The notes beneath the pieces are model-generated. The model searched no databases. It was not told where the DNA came from and saw only the letters and a program-made list of their open reading frames with translations. Shown here piece by piece: positions 46,754 through 57,934 of a stretch of DNA of 64,000 nucleotides (its first letter is position 1; each line of letters starts with the position of its first letter). Source of the DNA: Sphagnum compactum (Eukaryota; Bryophyta; Sphagnopsida; Sphagnales); NCBI GenBank assembly GCA_965153455.1, contig OZ234499.1, positions 10,102,271 through 10,166,270 on the forward strand, read 5' to 3'. The position numbers and the translations under genes were made by a program.

Positions 46754-48336
46754 TCGTGCTCATTTACATGACCGATACGCTTATGCCATATGTCCATATC
46801 AGCCACAACTCCTGCACCTTGTGCAAACATAGCAGCTTCCACCTCAGGCATGCTTACATCCAAAGTAAACATTATGCCCACTCTTTTGCCCTTAGCAACT
46901 AAATGACATTTGTCCTTGAAGTTTTTGACATAGCAGCCATCAGGGTTGAACCGAACTTGCAAACCTTGCTCAATCATTTGCCCAATAGAAACCAAGTTCT
47001 TTGTGATATTGGGCACATGAAGTACATCAGACAAGTACTTTATCTTGCCATTTTGCATAGCTAATGGCACATTCCCGATATGAGCAATGGGATGGGTTGT
47101 GTCATCTCCCGTCTCTACATAACCTGGTTTTTCCAGATTTTTGACATCCCTAAAGCACTCACCATGATAGGTCATGTGGTTAGAGGCTCTCGAATCCACA
47201 TACCATACATTATCAACATTTGTGGATACATTTGCAGCCACTGTATTTAGCATGTGCTGCACAACAAATAGATGCTCATACCTATCTTCAGCCTGCTTGC
47301 TTGAGGATGCATAATTATTCTGCTGCAGTCTTCCATTCCTCATGTCACTTTCCTTCTTTCTACATTCTCTGGCCCAATGGCCTGGTTTGCCACAATAATG
47401 ACAATCTCTATAATCTGATCCAGATTGTTGTCTGTTCCAATTGCCACATCCTCTTTGGCCCCCCCTGCCTTGAGACTGGCCTCTTCCACCACCTCTGTAT
47501 GACTGTTGTTGCTGTGAGTCATTTGACTGTTGCTGTCCAAAATTCTGATTTCCAAAACGGCCACCACCTTAGCCTTGACCACGACCTCTTCCTCTGCCTC
47601 TACCTGTAGTTGAGTAGAAGGCCTGCTACTCTACATTGTTCTTGTTTTGTATAGAACAGTCTTCATTTAAAGTTTTCTCTTCTACAATTAGCATTGAGAC
47701 AAGATCTCAAAAGTTGGGAACATTCTCCCTGACAATTATAGATGTCTTGAAAGGTTTGTATTCCTTTCCAAGTCCATTTAGACAAACGCTGACCAAATCA
47801 TCATCATCCACAGATACATTAATAGATGCAAGGGATTCAACAATACCCTTGATCTTCAATGAATATTCATTGATAGACATGTTCTTCTTCTCCATAGTGT
47901 GCAGCTCTTGTTTTAGCTGCAGCTTCCTTGCCTTTGTATTTGTCTGGAACATTTGCACCAAGTTCTGCCATGCTTCTGCTGGAGTGTGAGCATCTTGTAT
48001 GTGCCCAATCATAGTGTCTGTAACACTGACAGACAACCAATACATGACCTTGCATGCACCCTGGTTCCAATCCTTGAATGCCTTTATCTTTACTGCAGTG
48101 GCATTCTCCTCGGACAACTCTGGAGGGTCTTCATTCGCACCTTCCACATAGTCCCAAAATCCTTTTCCCATAAGGAAATTGGTCATCCTGAACTTCCAAG
48201 CATGGAAGTTGTTCTTGTCAAGCTTCTCACTAATAATTTGATTGATGCCGTCTGAAATCTTGTCCGAATAGCACACGAACACCTGCTGACTGAAAACAGA
48301 GGTCGAGATGATGCAGAAACGCAATTTCAGCCCCAA
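46750..48336 (-). pseudogene. Copia gag and protease
   Basis: Gag (47707-48336) has LDKNNFHAWKFRMTNFLMGK and LHTMEKKNMSINEYSLKIKG, matching the UBN2 type of Copia gag. A Gly/Arg/Gln-rich stretch (about 47460-47620) precedes the zinc knuckle CHYCGKPGHWAREC near 47380. The protease reads VWYVDSRASNHMTY where the family has D-S-G-A-S, so the active-site Gly is Arg. The pre-integrase piece WHKRIGHV follows. Stops occur near 47706, 47635 and 47572. The initial codons overlap the 5' leader. Confidence 0.9.
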
Positions 48337-48542
48337 AATTCCGTCCGAAGGGTAGTATATAATCCCTATAGCTTCGTCTTGGCAAAGACAGCTCCTCGAT
48401 CCGATGTCGTTTGCCGGTGCCTCCTGAAGAGCTCCGACACGGGTGTAGTGGTGAACACAAAGGGGGAAGAGATGATGACCTCTCGCCGCCGTACCGCCTC
48501 CTTTGCTTCTTGTGCTTGCTGCTCAGCCCTTAGCGTGTACCA

Positions 48543-48555
48543 GGCTCTGATACCA
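48543..48555 (-). promoter_or_regulatory. Copia primer-binding site (initiator Met-tRNA)
   Basis: Minus strand TGGTATCAGAGCC immediately follows the 5' LTR; this is the classic complement to the 3' end of plant initiator methionine tRNA. Confidence 0.92.
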
Positions 48556-48766
48556 TGAAAAGATTGGGGGGGGAGAACTTGAGCTCTTGCAAAACACACA
48601 CACACCAAGAAGGCAACAAGTCCTGCAAAAAAGCAGTGGCGAAGATCCGTCACGCGCGCGTTAGTCGATGTGGATGTAGAACGGTCACTAAGCATGCCAG
48701 TCGAAGTAGAACGGTCATTGACGCACATCATGAGTGTCAACTCTAGTTGAGCTTGACATCTCAACA
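48556..48766 (-). repeat. Copia 5' LTR
   Basis: 211 bp, plus-strand ends TGAAAAGATTGG and ATCTCAACA, partner of the LTR at 43691-43902. Confidence 0.93.
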
Positions 48767-48799
48767 CCTCGCACATATTTGGTGGCACATATTTGTCAA

Positions 48800-49275
48800 A
48801 GTTCAAATGGGTGCTTGATTGGTGACATTTGTTTATGAAGGCCAAAACTAGTTTGCATGCCTTAGGAAGGATTTTACAACATTCGGCCAAAGAAGTATAA
48901 AGAGCTTTTGGTGTGTTTGAAGCACCTTAAGTTGATGCTAGACTTCATCATTAAAAGGTGCTTTGAACCCTAATGTGCATTAGGTGTTATCTTTTTGTAA
49001 TTACCAAGGTATGCTAAACATTATTTCAATAGGTGGGAAAGTTTGCAAGAGGAAATCATGTGTTATTTGTTTATGAGGGCCAAAATTGGTTTACATGCCC
49101 TAGGAAGGATTTTATAACATTCCTAACGAAACACAAAAAGTTTTTGTTGTGTTTGAAGCACCTGGAGCTAATGCTAGACTTTTTCATTACACGGTGCTTT
49201 AAACCTAATTTGCATTAGGTGTTATATTTTTGCAACCAAGTTATGTTAAAAAATTATTTCAATAGGTGGGAAAGT
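48800..49275. repeat. Two-copy tandem duplication, period about 235 bp
   Basis: GTTTATGAAGGCCAAAAC at 48831 and GTTTATGAGGGCCAAAAT at 49069 start matching stretches. Both go on with CATGCC(T/C)TAGGAAGGATTTTA, GTGTTTGAAGCACCT, ATGCTAGACTT and GCATTAGGTGTTAT, and end in TTATTTCAATAGGTGGGAAA (49021 and 49254). Confidence 0.8.
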
Positions 49276-52200
49276 TTGCAAAAGGTAAGAATGTGTTTTT
49301 TCACTTCTAAAAAAATTGCATGTGTGTGTGAGGATAGTTGCAAGGAAGCATGCTAGGATTTGAATTTTTCAAGTGCAACCATCAAGTATGTGCAAAAAAT
49401 TATTTCCTAGAAGTTTTTTGGGTTTCTTGGGGGCACATAGTCACTAAAGTTCTTAGGTGTATAGTTGGCCCCACATTTGTGTATATCCAATAGAAACCAA
49501 AGTTGCATGCCTTAGAAATTCCTTGCCAATTTTGAAGTTCGTTGAATTTTTGTTGAATGTTAAAAACACTCAAATTTGGTGGCAAACTTTTGATTGTAAT
49601 ACTTCATCCAAAAATGCATCAAGTATTCTAGAAATGATTAGTAAACACATTATGCAAGGCTCAAAGGGTACATTCACAGTATAAGGAACCAAAGATTGTT
49701 GCAAACATTAAAATTAAATTGGTTTGTTGCATCACATTCTCAAAAGAATGAATTTTCATCTCAAATAAATTTGTGTAATTTCCAAGGTGTTTTAGTGGTT
49801 GAAAAGTAGTGGAAAATGAGGTGTTGACAGTTGCTTTTTATTTCATTCACCCTTAATTGTATGTTAATGTTAACCATTATCTTCCAAATTTATGGAGAAA
49901 CATAAATTGATGAGCCTAAGAGCATGGCATGAAAAATAAAATGAAAACATGCCTTTAATTGTCCTTATGTGGATGTGCTTTATTATTCTTAAACATGTTT
50001 ATCACCTTTAAAAACTCAAAATTAAAAAGATTTCCTTAAAGATAAAATGTCTTCTATTGTTTAAGGAAAGGCAAGGGTGCATTTTCATGTAAAACTATAT
50101 GTAATTTAAGGTCAATTTATGGGTGAAATTTGAATATAATGATTAACGTTATACATGCATTGAACCTATTGTAGAATGAATATTGAAGACTTGAAGTAGA
50201 AATTTAACTGTTTAGTTAAAAATCAAGTGTAATCCATCCAATACCCACTCTAGAATCTTAGGAATTAGACTTGGATTCAATAGTGTTTTACAATATGGGG
50301 TTGGATGTGGATTAAATCATAAGATCATTTTTATGAAATTAAGGTTAGTCTAGTGCATGTCCCAAGTCCTCATTGTTCCCATTTGTAAACTTTTCCTTTC
50401 GCTTCAAGGTTGAAGCAACAACGTAGCATTAATGTTTTTCAGCTCATCATTTTGCAAGCCTTGTCGCTAAAGATTTGACAAACCATCGCCATTCTTTCGA
50501 TTCACAAAGCTTGCATTGAAGCTCCATTGTGCCCGCCAAAGTTTTTGGCGCCTACTGTTCAAGTATGGATGCGCATGAATCCACCTTTAAGCTTCAACCG
50601 CCATTGCCTTCTACCCACCAAGATGGTTGTCGCAAACAATTCAAACCAGGCTTGAGGAATTGCTGCAACAAGCTCATACTTTGTTCGTTTTTCGACTATA
50701 AATTTATCTTATAAAGATGACAAAAATTACATGAAAGGAACTTTGTCCTGGCACAATCATAGATTATCAAATCATGTGCGTTTAAGTCAAGTTGGAATTG
50801 TGAAGTGAATAGGTGTAGAGACGATGAAGGTATGACTAGATCTTGATCCAAGTAATCTTTGAACCTTTGTATTAACCTTTGTTTTTTTATTTTTTCTGTT
50901 GCATTTACATCTAATTTGAAGGCACATTTATATGCATCGATTAAACTTAGATCTTGATCATTAGGTTTTCATTTTTGCAAGCAATCTAAATAGCTAGTGA
51001 TTGTTAGGGAGAAAGTAATAGGATTGTTGTAGCATGTATTCAAATTCACACTTGAAAAATTGGGTTTTGATATAGGAAAATATGTGCTGTTGGAGCTCAA
51101 GCAAGACTCACCGCTTCGACCAGAGGCAAAAAAAAAGGAGAAGTTGCCTCCACAAATAGACATGATTTAGCTTGCATTGAATGTGGAAAAACTTGGACTT
51201 CTTTTCACAAACTTTGAGGTAGAGGAGCAAGTGCAACTCTTGAAGCCTATCTCGAGTGTTAGGAGCACACAACCACTAGTGATCTTTCCACCTATTTTTA
51301 TAAAACAATTGTCAGAACAATTATTTTCTCTAGTAAGAACAGTTAGGGATAGCAAGCATAAGAGTTTTCCCACTTTGATGTTTCATCCATGCTTGCGCCT
51401 TTTTTTAGAGTCCAAGGGGTTCAACAAAAAGGAGAAGTAGTGCTTCGTTGGAGCTTAATTAACATGGTGTGAAAGTTTTTGTGTGATTGCAAGCAAGAGT
51501 GGGAGGTGTGGGTGCTTTCCAACTTGGTGCAAAAATGACAGCAACCAGTTTTAATGATCATTATTAAGGTTGTTTCCCAGAGCTCCAAAGGACATAACTA
51601 GATAAATATATTCCTTTTGTGTGTAGGTGATATGTTCCTCAATGGCATTTGTTTTCAATGGTTATGAACTCAAAGACATGTGCATTAGTTTAAGGTTTAG
51701 GAGTGTTAGAAGATGGTAAGCATGTTTGTGAATGAAGATCTAGAATATTCTAATGTAACTTGTAGTTGTGATTTGTTGATGTCTTTGTAGGGGTGATTAA
51801 TATCTAGATTCAACTGTGGGAATGCTAGAGATGTGGTCACACAACTTACATGTACTACATGTAATGGTAGTTCCAGCAATGGAAATGCTTCGAAGAACAC
51901 AACACAAATTGAAGGTATGCAAGCACATTCTATTACTTTATGTTGTTGTGGCTTTTGTGATTAGTATCTAGGATTATTGCATGCATGTACATGATAAGGA
52001 AGAACTTGAATACTGCTTGTTGTACCTACCTATCCACTACCTACTACTTGGTTATTTGCTATTGAGTTATAAATTCCCTAGCACAGTCATGGAATTATTT
52101 TGAACATGGGTGTATGAATTAGCTTTTGATGTAATGCTTTTTGTCAAGGACCAAAATAGGAATGCCACTCAATTGTACAAGCCACACACTAAATACTTTG

Positions 52201-52302
52201 ATTTGTTAGAACTAAAGTTTCAGTTACTCTAAGTCATGGAATACCAACTAATTCTTTAATTTTTTCTTCATATTCTACAAGACTAAAACGGCCACAAGTA
52301 AT
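49276..52302. other. No gene recognised
   Basis: AT-rich intergenic sequence. Short plus frames (for example 50529-50714, 51177-51440) show no family resemblance. Confidence 0.4.
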
Positions 52303-52363
52303 TTGCATTCCATGAACATTCTTATTTTTGCCTACTTGATGTCACAATTGATTATGACTATAG

Positions 52364-52524
52364 ATGCTCAAAGGGGTACAAAAAAGGAAATGATGGCCCT
52401 TGCACTAGATATGGTTTCAAAGAAGGTTTATGGTGCTGACCTTCCCCAAGGACTGCAACATGAGTCTGCCCAAATCAGTGAGGACAAGTTTCCTATGGAA
52501 GAAAATGAAACAACTTTAGATTGA
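52364..52524 (+). other. Possible orphan terminal exon
   Basis: After a TATAG acceptor-like site, an open stretch reads GTKKEMMALALDMVSKKVYG then ADLPQG...HESAQISEDK and ends with a stop. Composition (charged, amphipathic, no stops) is more protein-like than its surroundings. A TTCAG|GTATGAG donor-like site follows the stop. I do not recognise the family and see no partner exon, so it may be a gene fragment or chance. Confidence 0.22.
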
Positions 52525-53517
52525 TGTGCCTAGCAACATTCAGGTATGAGTCTTTTCGCCTTTCTTATATACAATCATAGCTATCCATTCAGAATAAATG
52601 ATGGCATGAGGTTCTACATAATGGAAAATTCAAACTACCACTATTATAGCACCTTTTCTATAAAGTTCTGAATTGTTTGAGTCATTATTAAAGGTGTGAA
52701 GAAATTTGTTTATTTGTTTATTAGAACCCTATGTGCTATTTATAGGTGGGGTGAAAATTTGAACCCCTTCCACTTGAGACATCAAAACAAATTCTCCTTC
52801 CATTAAAGGATTCGATGTTTCAATGGTCACGTCCTTTGTTCGCCCATTTGGGATATGGGTAGGTACTTCCATGTCGTTTAGTGGTGGAGGGACAAGTCCA
52901 CATTAGGCAAATAGGGCCCTCACTCATGGATGCGCCTTTGAACACACTGGAATTCCAGCTTATCCATTGCCATCATATCAATAGCCCAAATGGAAGAGCA
53001 TTTTATCTTTGCAATATGAAATAACATTGCCACAAAACTTGCATTCCATTTTCCCTGGCTTGTCCTTTAGCATCAAATACCATGGACTCCACATGTTCCG
53101 CCTTCCTTTCATCAATAAAACACTATACACAAGAAAAATAGGCTTGATTAATATAATTCAGGTATCCAACAATAAGATTAGACTCTATTTTCAAGGCTAC
53201 GATTAAAATTCAGCACTAATTGCAAATGCAATATGACAATTTAAAATTCAAACACCCATAAAGGTTTGACCCTTACCTCCCAAGGTATATGGCAATGGTT
53301 GGTGTTAAACAACATAAGGCCCACACACCTTAAAGGAGAAAGTGAGTATTAACATGTAGGGTCTACATTTTATTACTAAATAGGACCAAATTCCATGGCC
53401 AAATCAATGGTGGAGATTAACCCACCATTAATTAGACGACTGAAATCCAAAGATGTGCGGTGACTAAAAAAAATTCAGTTGCCACATGATTGGCAATGGA
53501 ATGTTTTTAGTCATTTC
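52525..53517. other. No gene recognised
   Basis: Intergenic sequence with no supported feature. Confidence 0.4.
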
Positions 53518-53647
53518 AAGCTTGGCAATCGAAAGCATTTCGTCGCCAATTTTGTGGCGATTAAATTTTTTTCGATCGCCACAAGCTTGGTAACTGAAAG
53601 CATCTTGTCGCCAATTGTGTGGTGATTGATTTTTTGGTCACCGTAGG
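53518..53647. repeat. 65-bp direct dimer with CGATCGCC/GTCGCCAATT motifs
   Basis: Two units at 53518 and 53583, both AAGCTTGG(C/T)AA(T/C)(C/T)GAAAGC then GTCGCCAATT(T/G)TGTGG(C/T)GATT. Confidence 0.75.
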
Positions 53648-53819
53648 TGGTATGATGATGAAAATGGGTTAGTTTCGATCGCCCATAAACTTGCCCTAAG
53701 CAACCCAAGAGTGTCTTTGACCTAAGTTCACCTAGGTTGACCTTATACGAACGTGATGTAAGGTTGCATCTATATCCAAATGTGTTTGTTGTGTCATGAC
53801 AAATGCACGGACACCATGA

Positions 53820-54470
53820 CAACCCTATTACCATTTGAATGACTAGGATTTTCAATTGCAACCGGTCCACACCTTGGTTGTAGTCTAATGGTTTGAATCC
53901 AATCCTAAGAACAAAAGAAAAAAATTTGAAAAAACATTTGATCATTGAAAAGTTTCGACTAGATTTTAGTTGCCATCTAAATGGCCAAAACTTTTGGTTG
54001 TAATTGATCCATAGCCTGGTCACAATTCAACTATTTCAATCCAATTTCGAAAATGAAAAAATATATTTATAAATTTTTTAAAAAAATTGAACATTGAAAA
54101 TGTCAACTAGATTTCGATCGCCATCTAAACGACCAAGACTTTCAATTGTAACTGATCCAACACTCCAATCACAATCCAGCGACCAAAATTCGGTTTGGAT
54201 AGCAAAAAATTAAAATAAAAATCTTGATAATAACAAAATGTTGATGAGATTTTATCATTTTAGTCGTGATTTAAACGGTCAAGATTTTTGGTTGCAGTTC
54301 CAATCCACATTTTCGTCATAGTTTTGTGACGTGAATCCAATTTTGAGAACTAAAAAATAATCTAAGATCTTGACCATTAAGAAGTGGCAATCAAATTTCA
54401 ATTGTCATCTAAATGGTCAAGATTTTTAGTCACAAGAGGTCCACAATTTGGTTATAGTCTAATGAAGTGA
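53820..54470. repeat. Degenerate tandem array, period about 144 bp, 4-5 units
   Basis: Units begin near 53835, 53978, 54127, 54271 and 54410 with GGCCAAAACTTTTGGTTG-like text. They continue with a ...GATCCA/GGTCCA block, GAATCCAATT, an A-rich run, TTGA(A/C)CATTGAAAA and TTTCGATCGCCATCTAAA. Considerable divergence between units indicates an old array. Confidence 0.7.
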
Positions 54471-56059
54471 ATCGAGTTGCAAAATGATTTATTGATGATA
54501 TGGATTCTTATAATTAATTATTAACTTATTAATAATTAAACTTACATGCATAATGCAAAAATAACATTTTTATTTTTATTGTGGGAATGTCTAGTCAACA
54601 TTAAGGTTTACCCAATAAAATGACACATTACGACTAATGCTAATGTGACAACTAATGGAAAAATGGCACCACATGTCATTTTTGACAACCATGGGAAAAA
54701 GGTCAATTGGTGCAAATTTTGCAAAAGGGAAAGCATAACTTTTTTTCTTGGCCAATTTATTAAAATTTTCCTTTTTTCCTTTATATGTGATTCATAAAGA
54801 GCTATTAGATTTTGCAATTATAGTATGAAATTTTACACAAAACAAATCATTGCATATACATAACATATTTTCAATTTAGCTTAAAAATCTAAAACAAAGA
54901 TCTTGAAATTAATATAATTTACAAATATAATTCAAATTGTATTTGAAAGTTTTGAAATCATTTCAACAAAATGTTGAAAAAAATAAACATTAAAGTTTGT
55001 TTGTAAAGGGCCTTTCTACACATTGTGCATTACCACATGGCATTTGGATATGGCATTCATCCAACAAACCTAATAACTAGGGTGCAACTCAATTTGTGAA
55101 CATGTACTATGCCAAAACACGTCCTTCATGATTGGAAGTTTTTGTGACTATGTCTAAGTTTAGTCATGTAGTCATTTTCCTAATCATGTCCCTGTTTTGT
55201 AAAGTCACTTTCCTTTAGTCATTTTCATGACTATGTTATGACAGTTGCAACTATGTTGCAACTACATTGTATAAATGACCACATATGGATTTTTTTAATT
55301 TATTTATTTATTGATTTTTTTGGTGTTATTCAAGTTTTTAAAAATAATTAGATTCATTTGTTAATTCAGTTCTAATACATCAAATTAATAAATCACATCA
55401 TAAAACATGAATAATGTTAGTTATAACTTAGATTATAATTTCATAATTAAACACAAAAAATTTATTGACAACATTCGTAATCATTCATTTATACATCAAA
55501 TATACATTTATTTAATTTATGATTCAATTTTTAATCAGTTATTAATTTTGCATATAAATAAAATTTAAGATATAATAATATAATAATTAAAATATAATCT
55601 AATTTTTAAAATCATTATTTAAAATAATAATAATATATCTAATATAAAAATACAATTACATTAAATTTTTTACTAATTTTAAAATTAGTGGTTAATAATT
55701 AAATTAATATTTTAAATCATAAATATTATAATTGACATTTTAAATATATGAAATTTTTATTGAATGAAAAATATTTATGATCTATTTATGAAGATTTTAT
55801 GGGAGGTATATCATTACTTATTATTATGTCCATTGATAATTAAATCATGTGCTTGAGTTTTTAAAGAAAATAATGGTCATTGAAATAACAAAATTCAAGC
55901 ATTTTTTTACTCAAAGGAGTTTACATTTTTAAAAGGAGAAAAATATAAGTGTGTATGTCAATGAACAAAATATCAATAAAATATTAAATATTAAAGTTGG
56001 CATTTGAATAATGTTTACAATGAAACATGGGTTAAATAAAATGCATCTCTCTATGTTTA
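54471..56059. other. Very AT-rich, no gene seen
   Basis: AT-rich sequence with runs of ATAATAAT and ATTTA. Several GTTGCAACTA motifs occur near 55245-55265, like those near 12 kb. No coding region. Confidence 0.5.
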
Positions 56060-56440
56060 AATATGAAGTGGAGTGGTTTGTTGGTTAAAGATTTGATTTC
56101 CATCCTTGGGGTCCAAGTATTAAACTTCACAAGTTACATGGTTGTGATCAACATATCTTTACATGGTTGTGATCAACAATGATATGTTGACCAAATATTT
56201 CCTATGCCTAGCCACCTAGGCCTAGGTACCTACCTCGGCTTGCCTAAAGTACTTAGACTAGGTGACCTACCTAGTTACTAAAACTACATTTTAGGCTAGC
56301 ATCATGTAATGCCACATGTCAAACTATCATAAGATGAAAATAATTATAATTATAATATTTAATAAGAGGAAAATGATTTAATATTATTAATTTAATAATC
56401 AATATTATTTATTTATGTTTATATTATGATTATAAATAAT
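56060..56440 (+). repeat. AT-rich interspersed repeat with ACATGTC core, copy B
   Basis: Plus-strand partner of copy A (55-320): a TTGTTGGTTAAAGATTTG head, TTGGGGTCCAAG, a GTTGACC block, CCACCTAGGCCTAGGTACCT, then TAATGCCACATGTCAAAC and ATCATAAGATGAAAATAAT, matching TAATGACACGTGTCAA and ATCATAGGATGAAAAT of copy A. Confidence 0.5.
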
Positions 56441-57934
56441 TATATTAGATTGTTTACATAAATATATAATATGATAATTATTTATTAGGTGTGTATATAT
56501 ATATATTTATATAGTTGTAAAAGATGCATTTTGACATAGTGATGGGTAAACTACACCAATAAATGGTTTTTCAATGAAGTGTTTTTACATAATTTTTTAA
56601 AATTTCTTTAAAAAATAAAAATAATATCAGCAAAGGAATTCAAATAGATAATTTCACCTATTAAAGGTATACATTTGCATTATCCATGGTGATGTTTCAC
56701 TTTTATTGATGGAGGCATGTCAACAACATTGAAACCTAACACAACTCCATTTGGAAACCCCATCTTGAATTAGGCTTATGAATCATACCATAAAATCCTA
56801 ATACTTGGGGGTCATTTTAACCCTTGTAGCTGGTTTAAATTTAATTATAAATTTTATCTTGTTAATTTGTAGTAATGCTATTATCTATGAGAAGTTAAAC
56901 AAAAAGTTACATTCATATCTATGTGATGTAATTTCCAACCTCTGTTTCTTAAATGAGTTATGAGATTTTTATTGATATATGGCCCATTTTATCATAAGCC
57001 AAAATTGTCCCCATATAAGAAGGGGGGGAACTTTTTTTTGAATTAAAAAAATACATAAGTACAAATATAAGGTCCCACATGTTGGTTGTTAGGTGAAAAT
57101 TATATATGCTTATTTTGAAAATCAAGATATAATTAATATAGGGTATACGTTAATCCAAAACATTAGAAAAAATGTTTTAAAAAACATGAATATTAAATTT
57201 TTAAAATATTAGTTGTTAGTAGGTCGAATTCCTTAACCTATGTAAATTGAACAATACTCCTTATTTGAAATCATGAGAGCTTGTAGTTTGAACCTCGTTC
57301 AAGTCGAGTCAACTTTTGCCTTGGAAATCTGACTTCCCCAGGGTGCAGCTGCCGAGGTTGTTGAAAACTTCGATCTCTCATCCTCTCAGCTAATTTTCGA
57401 TGATCCCTTGTTTCATCTGCATGGTTTCTTCCTGGGATCTAGGAAAAAATTCATTATTCCTTGCATGCTCAATCTTTCCGAGACTTCACTGTTGCCTCTC
57501 CCCTTCATGCTCTCCCAGACTCTTTTTGACGTGATCTGTTACACTAACTTGTCATGTCATGTCATGTTGGAACCAGCACACATGAAATCAAACATACATG
57601 AGGAACTTGCAAGATGCCAAGTTGAGAAAGTTCAGGAATGGGAGGTCTCATTTATATAACGAAGTAAATGACTAAATGTGAGATTAAATCCTGAACTAAT
57701 CATAATCTCATACAAATAAGTAGCTTTAGCCTAGTGGATGATTAGGTTTCTATGTACACTGGAAGGTCCAGATTCATGATTATTTCTTCCAGTCAAGCTT
57801 CTTTGAGTGTGTGCAGCATATACCTTCACAAACCTTGAAATGGGATCTCGATGGTTGTTTTCCACTTTTGAACGTCTTCATTAGTTCAATTCTCACCAAA
57901 CTTAATAGTTCCTTTTCATATGAACATTTGTTGA
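56441..57934. other. AT-rich DNA, then 3' flank of the putative minus-strand gene
   Basis: AT-rich with an (AT)n patch near 56495-56520. From about 57250 composition becomes more mixed; this is probably the 3' flank or untranslated region of the putative gene ending at 57935. No coding region is supported. Confidence 0.35.

Larger units (their letters stand above)
43691..48766 (-). mobile_element. Nearly complete Ty1/Copia retrotransposon
   Basis: 5076 bp, element on the minus strand, with two LTRs (48556-48766 is the 5' LTR, 43691-43902 the 3' LTR), a PBS, a PPT, gag, protease, integrase, RT and RNase H in Copia order. The LTRs differ at about 15 positions plus one G-run indel in 211 bp (about 93% identical), so the insertion is not recent. 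Coding is broken by several stops and at least one frameshift. The flanking 5-mers (CATCA left, CCTCG right) do not match, so a target duplication is missing. Confidence 0.95.

Noticed and set aside
48366-48890. 174-residue minus-strand open frame across the Copia 5' LTR
   Set aside because: It reads through flank, LTR and leader; no protein family and explained by the LTR.
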